DNA from: an uncultured Clostridia bacterium
Lineage (GTDB): Bacteria > Bacillota > Clostridia > TANB77 > CAG-508
Length of the DNA stretch: 21,121 nucleotides
Reading direction: 5' to 3'
Assembly (NCBI GenBank): GCA_934162925.1
Contig: CAKPJR010000004.1
Location: 1-21,121, forward strand
The position numbers were made by a program, and so were the translations under genes. Under the pieces are notes generated by a model. That model ran no database searches. It saw only the letters and a program-made list of their open reading frames with translations, and was not told where the DNA came from. Below are positions 7,448 through 15,492 of the stretch, piece by piece (within the stretch, counting starts at the first letter, position 1; each line of letters starts with the position of its first letter).

Positions 7448-8383
7448 ATGAAAAAGTCAATAAAAATATTTTTAATTATATTAATGCTAATAAGCTTTGC
7501 TACAATAGTAAATGCAGCAGATGTAACTATGAGCTTGAAACCAGAGAAAGAAAAAATAGAACAAGGCTCAGAGATAAAGGTACAATTAATTATAAAAGAC
7601 TTTGGAAGAACAGGAAATATGAATGCATTAGAAGGCAAAATTGTGTACGAAACAGAAAAATTAAATTACAAAAAAATAGAATATAAGAATAACTGGGGAG
7701 GACAAGTAACAGAAGACGGAACAGGAATGACATTAAACAAGTCAGGAACAATAGAAAAAGATGAAGTGGTAGCAGAAATAACATATGAAGTAAAAGAAAC
7801 AGCAGAATTAGGGAAAACAAAAGTAGCATTAACTAATATAAACACTTCAACAGATGGAGATGAAATAGAAGTAAACAACATAGAAACAGAAATGGAAATA
7901 GTAAAAAAAGAAGAACAAATTCCACCAGATGCAGGAGAGAAAACATTAACCAGCATAGAGATAACAAACTTACCAACTAAAACAACATATACAGAAGGAG
8001 AAAAATTTAGTACAGCGGGAATGAAAGTAACAGCAAAATATAGTGATGGAACAAGTAAAGAAATAACAAATTATACATTTAGCCCAAATGATACATTAAA
8101 AACAACAGATAAAACAATAATAATAACTTATACAGAAGGAAAAGTAACAAAAACAGCAGAACAAGTTATAACAGTAACAAAAAAAGAAACAGGAGATAAC
8201 AATAACAACAATAATAATAAACCTAATAATACAGTAAATGTTATAACAATTAGAAAAGATAATACAGTAGCAGATAAAGAATATCCAAAAACAGGAGCGG
8301 AAAGAATAGTATTACCAATAATACTATTAGCAGTAATTTCTGGAACAGCTTATATAATAAACAAAAAATATAAGAAAATATAA
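7448..8383 (+). CDS. cohesin-domain, Ig-like, sortase-anchored surface protein (mini-scaffoldin)
   Basis: A 311-residue wall protein. A signal peptide (1-23, ending VNA) leads into a cohesin-like beta domain at about 25-150: an opening MSLKPEKEKIEQGSEI strand, a central LEGKIVYETEKL and a closing V-x-LTNIN strand. One Big_3-type Ig module (about 165-245) follows, very like the two in the upstream protein. A low-complexity Asn run then leads to the sorting signal YPKTG at 279-283, a hydrophobic segment at about 286-305 and a Lys-rich tail. YPKTG departs from canonical LPXTG at the first position. The ribosome site is AAGAAAGGAAAG. The gene shares the operon promoter and ends at its own terminator. 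The single cohesin next to a dockerin protein suggests a one-to-one surface complex. The cohesin call rests on layout and context, so is less certain than the anchor. Confidence 0.8.
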   Translation: MKKSIKIFLIILMLISFATIVNAADVTMSLKPEKEKIEQGSEIKVQLIIKDFGRTGNMNALEGKIVYETEKLNYKKIEYKNNWGGQVTEDGTGMTLNKSGTIEKDEVVAEITYEVKETAELGKTKVALTNINTSTDGDEIEVNNIETEMEIVKKEEQIPPDAGEKTLTSIEITNLPTKTTYTEGEKFSTAGMKVTAKYSDGTSKEITNYTFSPNDTLKTTDKTIIITYTEGKVTKTAEQVITVTKKETGDNNNNNNNKPNNTVNVITIRKDNTVADKEYPKTGAERIVLPIILLAVISGTAYIINKKYKKI

Positions 8384-8390
8384 CAAAGTA

Positions 8391-8427
8391 AAAAAACTTA
8401 CAAGTAAGTAGAACTTGTAAGTTTTTT
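8391..8427 (+). terminator. intrinsic terminator of the surface operon
   Basis: AAAAAACTTACAAG (8391-8404) pairs perfectly with CTTGTAAGTTTTTT (8414-8427) around a 9-base loop, with the T6 run in the 3' arm. Its A run would also let it act on the other strand. Confidence 0.92.
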
Positions 8428-8471
8428 AGCTTATTATAATAAATAGCCAGTTAATACTTTATTTTGTGGTC

Positions 8472-8520
8472 AAAAAATTATAAGAACAAATAAAAAATTA
8501 AAAATTTCTTATTTGTTCTT
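8472..8520 (-). terminator. intrinsic terminator of the rubredoxin gene
   Basis: A perfect 12-bp stem (8482-8493 with 8509-8520) includes the rubredoxin stop codon. Read on the minus strand it is followed by a T6 stretch at 8472-8477. Confidence 0.8.
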
Positions 8521-8649
8521 TTCTTCAAAAAAAGAAACTTTATTTGCTCCACAAATTGGACAAATCCAATCAGATGGTAATTCTTCAAATTTAACTGATT
8601 CTTTGCTTTCGTCATAAACGAATCCACAAATATCACATTTATAGTTCAT
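8509..8649 (-). CDS. rubredoxin, short form
   Basis: A 46-residue cytoplasmic electron carrier that binds one iron through four cysteines: CDIC (Cys5, Cys8) and CPIC (Cys30, Cys33). Tyr12, Asp27-Trp28 and the final Phe pair match the rubredoxin core. The region between the two Cys pairs has 21 residues instead of the usual 29 or so; the GIxPGT segment of ordinary rubredoxins is missing, as in a few known short rubredoxins. The ATG at 8649 (minus strand) follows an AGAAGGGAT ribosome site; a longer reading to 8709 would start inside the promoter. It stands alone with its own promoter and terminator. In anaerobes such proteins feed electrons to rubrerythrin or superoxide reductase, neither of which is in the window. 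Confidence 0.9.
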   Translation of the reverse strand: MNYKCDICGFVYDESKESVKFEELPSDWICPICGANKVSFFEEKNK

Positions 8650-8680
8650 TAAATCATCCCTTCTAGTTAAATATATAAAT

Positions 8681-8709
8681 ATAATAATATATTTAGAACG
8701 AAAAGTCAA
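8681..8709 (-). promoter_or_regulatory. promoter of the rubredoxin gene
   Basis: On the minus strand, TTGACT (8704-8709) and TATTAT (8681-8686) are 17 bases apart. The spacer begins TTTC-GTTCTAAA; the promoter at 17454-17482 carries the same GTTCTAAA element in nearly the same place. Confidence 0.7.
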
Positions 8710-8737
8710 TTAGATATATACAGAAATAAGCTAAATA

Positions 8738-8746
8738 TGGTATAAT
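8738..8746 (+). promoter_or_regulatory. extended -10 promoter of the repair/CoA operon
   Basis: TGGTATAAT is an extended -10 element (TATAAT at 8741-8746) about 45 bases before the ATG at 8790. No good -35 is present, as is usual for extended -10 promoters. It is divergent from the rubredoxin promoter only 30 bases away. Confidence 0.65.
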
Positions 8747-8789
8747 ACTATTGGTATAAAAAATAAATTCCAATTTGTTAGGAGCTTTT

Positions 8790-9653
8790 ATGGAACAAGA
8801 ATATATTTTAGAAAAATGCAAATCTTTTGAACCAGAACATATTTTTGAATGCGGTCAATGCTTTAGATGGAATAAACAAGAAGATGGAAGCTATGTAGGA
8901 ATATTTAAACAAAATGTTATAAAAGTAAAAAAAGAAGACAATAAAATAATCTTTACAGGAATATGTAATGGTAATATAAAAGATGAATGTATAGAATATT
9001 TTGATTTAAATACTGACTATGAAAAAATAAAAACTAAGTTATCAACTATAGATAATTACTTAAAAACTAGTATAGAGTATGGAACTGGAATTAGAATATT
9101 AAATCAAGATTTATGGGAAACCCTTATCTCTTTTATAATATCAGCTAATAATAACATTCCTAGAATAAAAGGAATAATAGAAAGAATATCTAAAAACTAT
9201 GGGAAAAAGATAGTATGGAATAATAATGAATATTATACATTTCCTACACCAAAAGAATTATCTAATGCTAGTATAAAAGATTTAAGAGAACTTGGACTTG
9301 GATTTAGAGATGTAAGAGTATATGAAACAACAAAAATAGTAAATGATAATCCTAATAAATTAAAAGAATTAGGAGAAGAAAAAGATATAAATAAATTAAG
9401 AGAAGAATTACTACAATTTCCAGGAGTAGGGCCTAAAGTTGCTGATTGCGTAATGCTGTTTTCAACTTTAAAAAAGTTGGAAGTATTCCCTATAGATGTC
9501 TGGGTAAGAAGAGTTATGAATGAATTATATATAAAAAATGAAGATGAAACAAAAATAAACAAAAGAGAAATAGAGAATTTAGCAAGAAAAAAATATGGAA
9601 ATTTAGCAGGAATAGCACAACAATATTTATTTTACTGGAGAAGGGGAGCTTAG
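8790..9653 (+). CDS. ogg: OGG1-type 8-oxoguanine DNA glycosylase/lyase
   Basis: A 287-residue base-excision enzyme that removes 8-oxoguanine paired with cytosine and nicks the abasic site. The N-terminal OGG domain is seen in FECGQCFRW (about residues 19-27). The helix-hairpin-helix is LQFPGVGPKVADC, with the catalytic Lys at 216, and the activating Asp236 is in PIDVWV. The ATG at 8790 has an AGGAG ribosome site 6 bases upstream; the in-frame TTG at 8775 has none. It is the first gene of the operon and ends 4 bases before addB. An AlkA-type alkylation glycosylase is less likely, since the Lys of a bifunctional lyase is present. Confidence 0.9.
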   Translation: MEQEYILEKCKSFEPEHIFECGQCFRWNKQEDGSYVGIFKQNVIKVKKEDNKIIFTGICNGNIKDECIEYFDLNTDYEKIKTKLSTIDNYLKTSIEYGTGIRILNQDLWETLISFIISANNNIPRIKGIIERISKNYGKKIVWNNNEYYTFPTPKELSNASIKDLRELGLGFRDVRVYETTKIVNDNPNKLKELGEEKDINKLREELLQFPGVGPKVADCVMLFSTLKKLEVFPIDVWVRRVMNELYIKNEDETKINKREIENLARKKYGNLAGIAQQYLFYWRRGA

Positions 9654-9657
9654 ATTA

Positions 9658-12600
9658 ATGAGCTTAAGATTAATTTATGGTAGAGCAGGAACAGGAAAAA
9701 CTGAATTCTGTTTAAAGGAAATTAAAGATAAGTTGTCTAACAATTTGGTACAAAAAATATATATAATAGTGCCAGAACAGTTTTCATACGCAACAGAAAA
9801 AAGGCTTTTAGACACTCTAGAAGTAGGCAGCACAATAAATGCTGAGGTTATCAGTTTCAAAAGATTAGCACATAGAGTAAGCTTAGAAGTTGGAGAAAAC
9901 ACAAGAACACAGCTTACAAAAGTAGGAAAATCTATGCTTGTAAAATACATTACAGATAAAAATAAAGCTAAGCTAAACTTTTTAGGTAAAACAAATGAAA
10001 TAGATTTAAGCCTAAGAACGATAACAGAATTAAAAAAACATAATGTAAGTGTAGAAAAAATACAAAACCAATCAGAGAATGTAGAGAATCAACTATTAAA
10101 ACTAAAACTAGAAGACATTGGTACAATATATAGTTCATATGAAGAAACAATTAGAGATAATTATATAGACGAAGAAGATACGCTTACAATTTTAGCAAAA
10201 CAACTAAAAGACAGCAAAATGTTTAATAATAATTTGGTATATATAGATGAGTTTTCAGGATTTACAGAACAAGAATATTTAATAATAGAAGAAATATTAA
10301 AAAAAGCAAAACAAGTTTCAATTAGCATATGTGCAGATGGAGTGGAAGAAAAAAAGCCAGAAAGTGATTTATTTTTTCCTAATAAGCAAGTTATTAGAAA
10401 GCTTGTAGAACATGCTGAAAATGCTAATGTAAATATAGAAAAAGCAATAGAGTTAAAAGAATTACATAGATTTAAAAATATGGAATTGCAAGTGTTAGAA
10501 AAAAACATATATGCAATAAGAAGTGAAGAGTATAAAGATGAGGTAAGCCATATAAATTTAAAAATTTGCAATAATCCTTATACAGAAATAGAAGAAACAG
10601 CTAAAACAATTTTGGATTTAGTAAGAGAAAAAAATTTAAGGTATGAGGAAATAGGAGTAATAACAAAAAATATAGAAGACTATATAAGTGCAATTACAGC
10701 AGTATTTCCAAAATACAATATACCAGTATTTATAGATAATAAAAAAGCATTAAGCGATAATATTTTAGTAAAATATGTATTATCAATGTTTGAAGTATAC
10801 TCAAAAAATTGGTCATCAGATGCAGTATGGAGCTATATAAAAACAGGATTTGCGGGTATTGAAAAACAAGACCTATATAAGCTAGAAAATTATTGTAGAA
10901 AATGGGGAATAAGAGGCAACAAATGGTATAAAGAAGATTGGAAATATGATGCCTTAAATAAGGATATAGAAAAATTAAATAATTTAAGAAAAGCAATAGT
11001 AAAGCCATTAATAGAATTTAATGAAACCTTAAAAAACAAAAAGACATCAAAAGAAATAACAAAAGCATTATATGAATTTTTGGAAAAAAATGAAATAAGA
11101 AACAAATTAGAAGAAAAGCTAAAAAAACTAGAAAGTAATAAAGAAATAAAATATGCTAATGAATATATTTCTAGTTGGAATATATTAATGAATATTTTAG
11201 ATGAAATAAATTTAGTTTTTGGTGATAAAAGCTTTACATTTGAGGAATATAGAGAAATACTAAAAGCTGGACTAGAAGTTAGTTCATTTGGAGAAATTCC
11301 AGAAGTAATAGACCAAGTAACAATAGGAGATATAGAAAGATCCAGAAGTCATAAAATAAATACATTATTTATATTAGGAATAAATGATGGTGTGTTTCCA
11401 TCTCAAAGCAGTGATGAAGGCTTCTTAAATGATGAAGATAGAGACACTTTAAAAAAGAACGGAATAGAACTTGCAAAAGGAAGTTTAGATAACCTTTATG
11501 ATGAGCGATATAACATATACAAAGCATTCACAACAGCGGAAAATGATATTTATTTATCATATATTTCAACAGATAAAGAAGGAAAAGCTAAAAGGCCATC
11601 TACCATAATTACAAAAATAAAAAAAATATTTCCAAAATTAAAAGAAAAAAGTGAGGTATTGCAAGAAAATTCTAACATAACTACTGTAGCTGCTACTTTT
11701 AAAGAACTGCTTTTAAATATAAGAAAATTAAGAAACAATGAAGAAGTAGAATATATTTGGAAAGATGTATACAACTGGTATATAAATAATGAGCAATGGA
11801 AGAAAAAATTATCAAATATAATAAAAGGTTTTGATTCAAAAAAGACTGCAGAAAAAATATCAGAAAAAAATATAAAAAGGCTATATGGAGAAAATTTAAA
11901 AACAAGTATATCTAGACTAGAACAATATAGAAAATGTCCATTTTCTTTTCACTTAAAATATGGTTTGAAGCTAAAAGAAAAAGAAGAATTAAAAATAAAA
12001 TCAATAGACACAGGAACATTTATGCATGATATAATTGACACTTTCTTTGAAACTATAGATAATGTAAAAGAAATAACACAAGAAGAAATAGAAAAAACAG
12101 TAGAAGAAATAATAAATAGTAAACTAGAATTAAACAAAAATTACATATTTACAAGTAATCCTAAATTTATAGTGCTAACTAATAGATTAAAAAAGGTGGT
12201 AATTCAATCAATAAAATACATAGTACTACAAATACAAAACAGTGACTTTGAAATTTTAGGAAATGAGATAGAGTTCAAAAAGAAAATAGACAATGTTGAA
12301 ATTATAGGAAAAATAGATAGATTAGATGTAGCAAAAGCAGATAAAGCCCAATATATAAGAATAATAGATTATAAATCATCTGATAAAAATATAGACTTAA
12401 ATGAACTAGTTTTCGGTACACAAATACAATTAATAACATATTTAGATAGTGTGGTATCAGAAAAAGAAAATGCTTTACCAGCAGGAATGCTATACTTTAA
12501 AATGATAGACCCTATAATAAAAGCAGATAGAAATAAAAGTGAAGAGCAAATAAAAGAAGAACTAAAAAAGAAATTTAAAATGAATGGAATGATTTTAGCA

Positions 12601-12951
12601 GATATAAATGTAATAAAGAAAATGGACAAGAACTTAGAAAAAGGAGCATCTAATTTAATACCTGTTTATTTAGATAAAAACGGAAATATAAGCAATTCTT
12701 GGTCAAATGTTCTTACAAAAGAAGAATTTACAAAATTGCAAAAAACAGCAGAAAAAATAATAAAAGAAATTGCAAAAGAAATTTTAAGTGGAAATATAGA
12801 TATAAAACCCGCGTATAATAGAAAAACAAAAATAGATGCATGTAAGTATTGTGAATATAAAACAATTTGTAGGTTTGATCCTAAAGTAAATCATTATGCA
12901 TTTATAAACAATAAGTCAAAAGAAGAAATATTGGAAACATTAAAAGACTAA
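9658..12951 (+). CDS. addB: ATP-dependent helicase/nuclease AddB
   Basis: AddB is the partner of AddA in the AddAB helicase-nuclease, which processes double-strand breaks up to a Chi site and loads RecA. It has 1097 residues, close to the Firmicutes norm. A Walker A motif (GRAGTGKT) is at residues 8-15. The C-terminal RecB-type nuclease shows the DYK core at 904-906. The iron-sulfur staple is complete: Cys760 (YRKCPFSF) and Cys1062, Cys1065 and Cys1071 (CKYCEYKTIC), the same 3- and 6-residue spacing as in Bacillus subtilis AddB. The ribosome site AGGGGAG lies in the end of the upstream gene. The usual neighbour addA is not downstream; coaD follows after 35 bases, so addA must be elsewhere. 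Confidence 0.95.
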   Translation: MSLRLIYGRAGTGKTEFCLKEIKDKLSNNLVQKIYIIVPEQFSYATEKRLLDTLEVGSTINAEVISFKRLAHRVSLEVGENTRTQLTKVGKSMLVKYITDKNKAKLNFLGKTNEIDLSLRTITELKKHNVSVEKIQNQSENVENQLLKLKLEDIGTIYSSYEETIRDNYIDEEDTLTILAKQLKDSKMFNNNLVYIDEFSGFTEQEYLIIEEILKKAKQVSISICADGVEEKKPESDLFFPNKQVIRKLVEHAENANVNIEKAIELKELHRFKNMELQVLEKNIYAIRSEEYKDEVSHINLKICNNPYTEIEETAKTILDLVREKNLRYEEIGVITKNIEDYISAITAVFPKYNIPVFIDNKKALSDNILVKYVLSMFEVYSKNWSSDAVWSYIKTGFAGIEKQDLYKLENYCRKWGIRGNKWYKEDWKYDALNKDIEKLNNLRKAIVKPLIEFNETLKNKKTSKEITKALYEFLEKNEIRNKLEEKLKKLESNKEIKYANEYISSWNILMNILDEINLVFGDKSFTFEEYREILKAGLEVSSFGEIPEVIDQVTIGDIERSRSHKINTLFILGINDGVFPSQSSDEGFLNDEDRDTLKKNGIELAKGSLDNLYDERYNIYKAFTTAENDIYLSYISTDKEGKAKRPSTIITKIKKIFPKLKEKSEVLQENSNITTVAATFKELLLNIRKLRNNEEVEYIWKDVYNWYINNEQWKKKLSNIIKGFDSKKTAEKISEKNIKRLYGENLKTSISRLEQYRKCPFSFHLKYGLKLKEKEELKIKSIDTGTFMHDIIDTFFETIDNVKEITQEEIEKTVEEIINSKLELNKNYIFTSNPKFIVLTNRLKKVVIQSIKYIVLQIQNSDFEILGNEIEFKKKIDNVEIIGKIDRLDVAKADKAQYIRIIDYKSSDKNIDLNELVFGTQIQLITYLDSVVSEKENALPAGMLYFKMIDPIIKADRNKSEEQIKEELKKKFKMNGMILADINVIKKMDKNLEKGASNLIPVYLDKNGNISNSWSNVLTKEEFTKLQKTAEKIIKEIAKEILSGNIDIKPAYNRKTKIDACKYCEYKTICRFDPKVNHYAFINNKSKEEILETLKD

Positions 12952-12986
12952 CTTTATAAATATCATATTAAAAGGAGAAACAAAAA

Positions 12987-13463
12987 ATGGGAATGGTAGG
13001 ATTTTATGCAGGTTCATTTGATCCGTTTACAAATGGACACTTGCAAATAGTAAAAAAAGCAGCAAAATGCTTTGATAAAGTAATTGTTGGAATAGGATAT
13101 AACGCAGACAAGTCAGAACGTATAGATAAAAATAAAATGAAAATAGCAATAGAAGAAACAATAAAAGAAGTAGGATTAAATAATGTAGAGGTTGTTCTTT
13201 ATGAAGGTTTAACAGTGGAAAAAGCAAAAGAAATGAATAGTGATATATTAATAAGAGGATTAAGAAATGGCACAGACTATGAATATGAAGAGAATATATC
13301 TGAAATAAATGAAAAATTAGCAGGAATGGATACATGTTATTTTAGAGCAGGAGATTTAGGGTATTTATCTTCGAGTATAGTAATGGAATTGTATAAACAC
13401 AATAAGAAAATAGATAGATTTGTACCGAAAGCGGTAGCAGAATTATTGAATTGTGATATGTGA
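12987..13463 (+). CDS. coaD: phosphopantetheine adenylyltransferase
   Basis: CoaD transfers AMP from ATP to 4'-phosphopantetheine, giving dephospho-CoA, the penultimate step of CoA synthesis. It has 158 residues, the family length. The nucleotidyl-transferase signature is GSFDPFTNGH near residues 9-18. RGLRNGTDYEYE and SSSIVMELYKHNKKI are the substrate-binding and C-terminal motifs of CoaD. The ATG at 12987 follows AAAGGAGA; a second ATG two codons later is possible. The last enzyme of the pathway, CoaE, is encoded next, 62 bases on. Confidence 0.95.
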   Translation: MGMVGFYAGSFDPFTNGHLQIVKKAAKCFDKVIVGIGYNADKSERIDKNKMKIAIEETIKEVGLNNVEVVLYEGLTVEKAKEMNSDILIRGLRNGTDYEYEENISEINEKLAGMDTCYFRAGDLGYLSSSIVMELYKHNKKIDRFVPKAVAELLNCDM

Positions 13464-13525
13464 AGTGAGAAGAGTAATACTTTTGCTTCATATTATAACA
13501 TTAATTAAAATAAAAGGAAAAGAAT

Positions 13526-14906
13526 ATGATAATAGGAATTACAGGGAATTCTGGGTCACGGAAAGACTTTATTTAGCCAAAAACTATGCGCCAAAACAAA
13601 TGCAAAGTTAATAAATGCAGATCAGATTGTAAAAGAACTATCAAAATGTGGAGAACAATATTATAGAGATATAGTAAAGCAGTTTGGAGAAGAAATATTA
13701 TTAGAAAATAAAGAAATAAATAGGCCAAAGCTAGCGCAAATAATTTTTAATGATACCCAAAGAAGAAGAGAATTAAATAAGCTTACAATCATGCATATTG
13801 CAAAAAAAATTCAAGAAGAGGCAATAAAAGAAGAGCAGAGTGTAACAATAATAGATGCTCCACTCTTAATAGAAACAAAATTAAATGAAATATGCGATAT
13901 AGTTGTTTCTGTAGTAGCAAGTGAAGATACAAAAATAAAAAGAATATGCAAAAGAGATAGTATTGATGAGAAAACAGCTAAACAAAGATTGAAAAGCCAA
14001 CTTGCAGAAGATATATATATAGAAAATTCAAATTATATTTTAACAAATGATAAAGCAAATTTAGAAAAAGAAGTAGAAGAATTTTGGAAAATGTTAAATA
14101 ACCAAAACTTATTTAACAAAGAAACAGTTATAATAAAAAACGAAAATATAAAATATATGCAGTTTAAGAAACTATTAAAATATAAAAACATTAAACATTG
14201 CTTTACTTTAAAGCCAACAGATGTAGGAAGTAACGATACTTATAGAGCAATGAAAAATATAGCAGACAAAAACTATAAAGATATATGTAACTTATTAAAA
14301 CTAGATAGTAGCAATATAGTAAGACCATACCAAACTCACACTAACAATGTGAAAAAAATAACTAACGAAATAGGCATATTTCCAGAAAAATTGCAAGATG
14401 TAGATGGATTAATAACAAGAGAAAATAATAAAATACTTTCTTTAACATTTGCAGATTGTACACCAATTTATTTATATGATAAGCAAAAAAATATAATTGG
14501 AAATATTCACTCTGGATGGCAAGGAACAGTTAAAAAAATAGCAAAATACGCAATAATTAAAATGAAAAAAGAATTCAATTCTGATCCAAAAGATATTGTT
14601 TGCGTAATAGGACCAACAATTAGAAAATGTCATTTTGAGGTACAAAAAGATGTAAAAGATATATTTTATAATACATTTAAGCATATGAAGAATATAGATA
14701 AAATAATAGAGTTTAATAAAAATACAAATAGTTATTTTATAGACACAGTAGAAATAAATAAAGAACTTTTAAAAGAAGAAGGAATATTAGAAGAAAACAT
14801 AGTAGATAGTGGAATTTGTACATATTGTAATAGCAATATAATACATTCGTACAGAAAAGAAGGAAAAGAAGCGGGAAGAAACACAGCATTAATTTGTATT
14901 AAATAG
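13526..14906 (+). CDS. coaE: fusion of dephospho-CoA kinase (CoaE) and a PgeF/YfiH-type multicopper-oxidase-like protein, apparent +1 frameshift in the P-loop
   Basis: The first half (about residues 1-205) is CoaE, which phosphorylates dephospho-CoA to CoA. The second half (about 211-459) is a PgeF/YfiH (COG1496) domain, linked to peptidoglycan editing and purine nucleoside phosphorolysis. From ATG 13526 (ribosome site AAAAGGAAAAG) the frame reads MIIGITGNSGS, then an extra C at 13559 breaks it. From 13560 one uninterrupted frame runs to 14906. Removing the C gives the P-loop GNSGSGKT (residues 7-14). Other CoaE signs are DAPLLIE (about 110) and R-x-KSQL. PgeF signs are THTNNV, FADCTP (308-313), HSGWQG (328-333), a VIGPTIRKCHFEV segment and the closing CTYC...HSYRKEGKEAGRN. 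The intact frame alone could start at ATG 13791, which would lack the P-loop, or at ATG 14157 (PgeF only). Confidence 0.85.
13556..13562 (+). other. apparent +1 frameshift site, TCA-C-GGA, inside the CoaE Walker A motif
   Basis: The start frame reads TCA CGG AAA and stops six codons after TCA; homology needs TCA GGA AAG (Ser-Gly-Lys). Skipping the C at 13559 gives an uninterrupted frame to 14906. Both the hexamer CACGGA and the in-frame CGG are shared with the break at base 75. Confidence 0.85.
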
Positions 14907-14919
14907 AAAGGAACAAAAT

Positions 14920-15462
14920 ATGTATCAAACATGGGAAGAATTAGAAGTAGCATGTAAAAATTGCAATAAATGTAAGCTTTGTACAAATAGGCATAATGTA
15001 GTAATAGGAACAGGAAATAGAAACGCAAAAATAATGTTTATAGGAGAAGGACCAGGAGCAGATGAAGATTTGCAAGGGACGCCATTTGTAGGAAAAGCAG
15101 GTAAATTAATGGACAGAGCTTTTGAGGGTATAGGAATAAAAAGAGAAAAAGTTTACATAGCTAATATTGTAAAATGTAGACCTCCAAACAATAGAAATCC
15201 AGAATATGAGGAAGCAGATGCCTGTAAAGAGTATTTAGAGAGTCAAGTTAACTTAGTAAAACCAGAAATAATTGTATTATTAGGAAGTGTAGCATTAAAA
15301 AATATATTAGGAAAAGAATACGGAATAACAGCAAGCAGAGGAAAATGGTTTGAAAAAGATGGAATAAAATATCTACCAACATTTCATCCAGCAGCATTAT
15401 TAAGAGATGAAACAAAAAAAATAGATTTTTGGAATGATTTAAAAAAATTAAATTATAATTGA
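14920..15462 (+). CDS. uracil-DNA glycosylase, family 4 (Fe-S)
   Basis: A 180-residue base-excision enzyme that removes uracil from DNA. Four cysteines at 18, 21, 86 and 102 match the [4Fe-4S] ligands of family 4 enzymes, including the 16-residue spacing of the last pair. The catalytic-pocket motif is GEGPGADED (42-50) and the second motif is FHPAALLRD (His at 156). KCRPPNNRNP is also family-typical. The gene begins 13 bases after the CoaE-PgeF stop with ribosome site AAAGGAA and is the last gene of the plus-strand operon. No clear intrinsic terminator follows, only the GC-rich hairpin at 15493-15519. Confidence 0.93.
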   Translation: MYQTWEELEVACKNCNKCKLCTNRHNVVIGTGNRNAKIMFIGEGPGADEDLQGTPFVGKAGKLMDRAFEGIGIKREKVYIANIVKCRPPNNRNPEYEEADACKEYLESQVNLVKPEIIVLLGSVALKNILGKEYGITASRGKWFEKDGIKYLPTFHPAALLRDETKKIDFWNDLKKLNYN

Positions 15463-15492
15463 TGTACGTGATATGATGTGAGAAGTGGGATT

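Noticed and set aside
6982..7638. Long minus-strand ORF across the dockerin and cohesin gene border
   Set aside because: It overlaps two well-supported plus-strand genes, has a Phe/Leu/Ile-rich composition typical of antisense A/T-rich coding DNA, and has no ribosome site.
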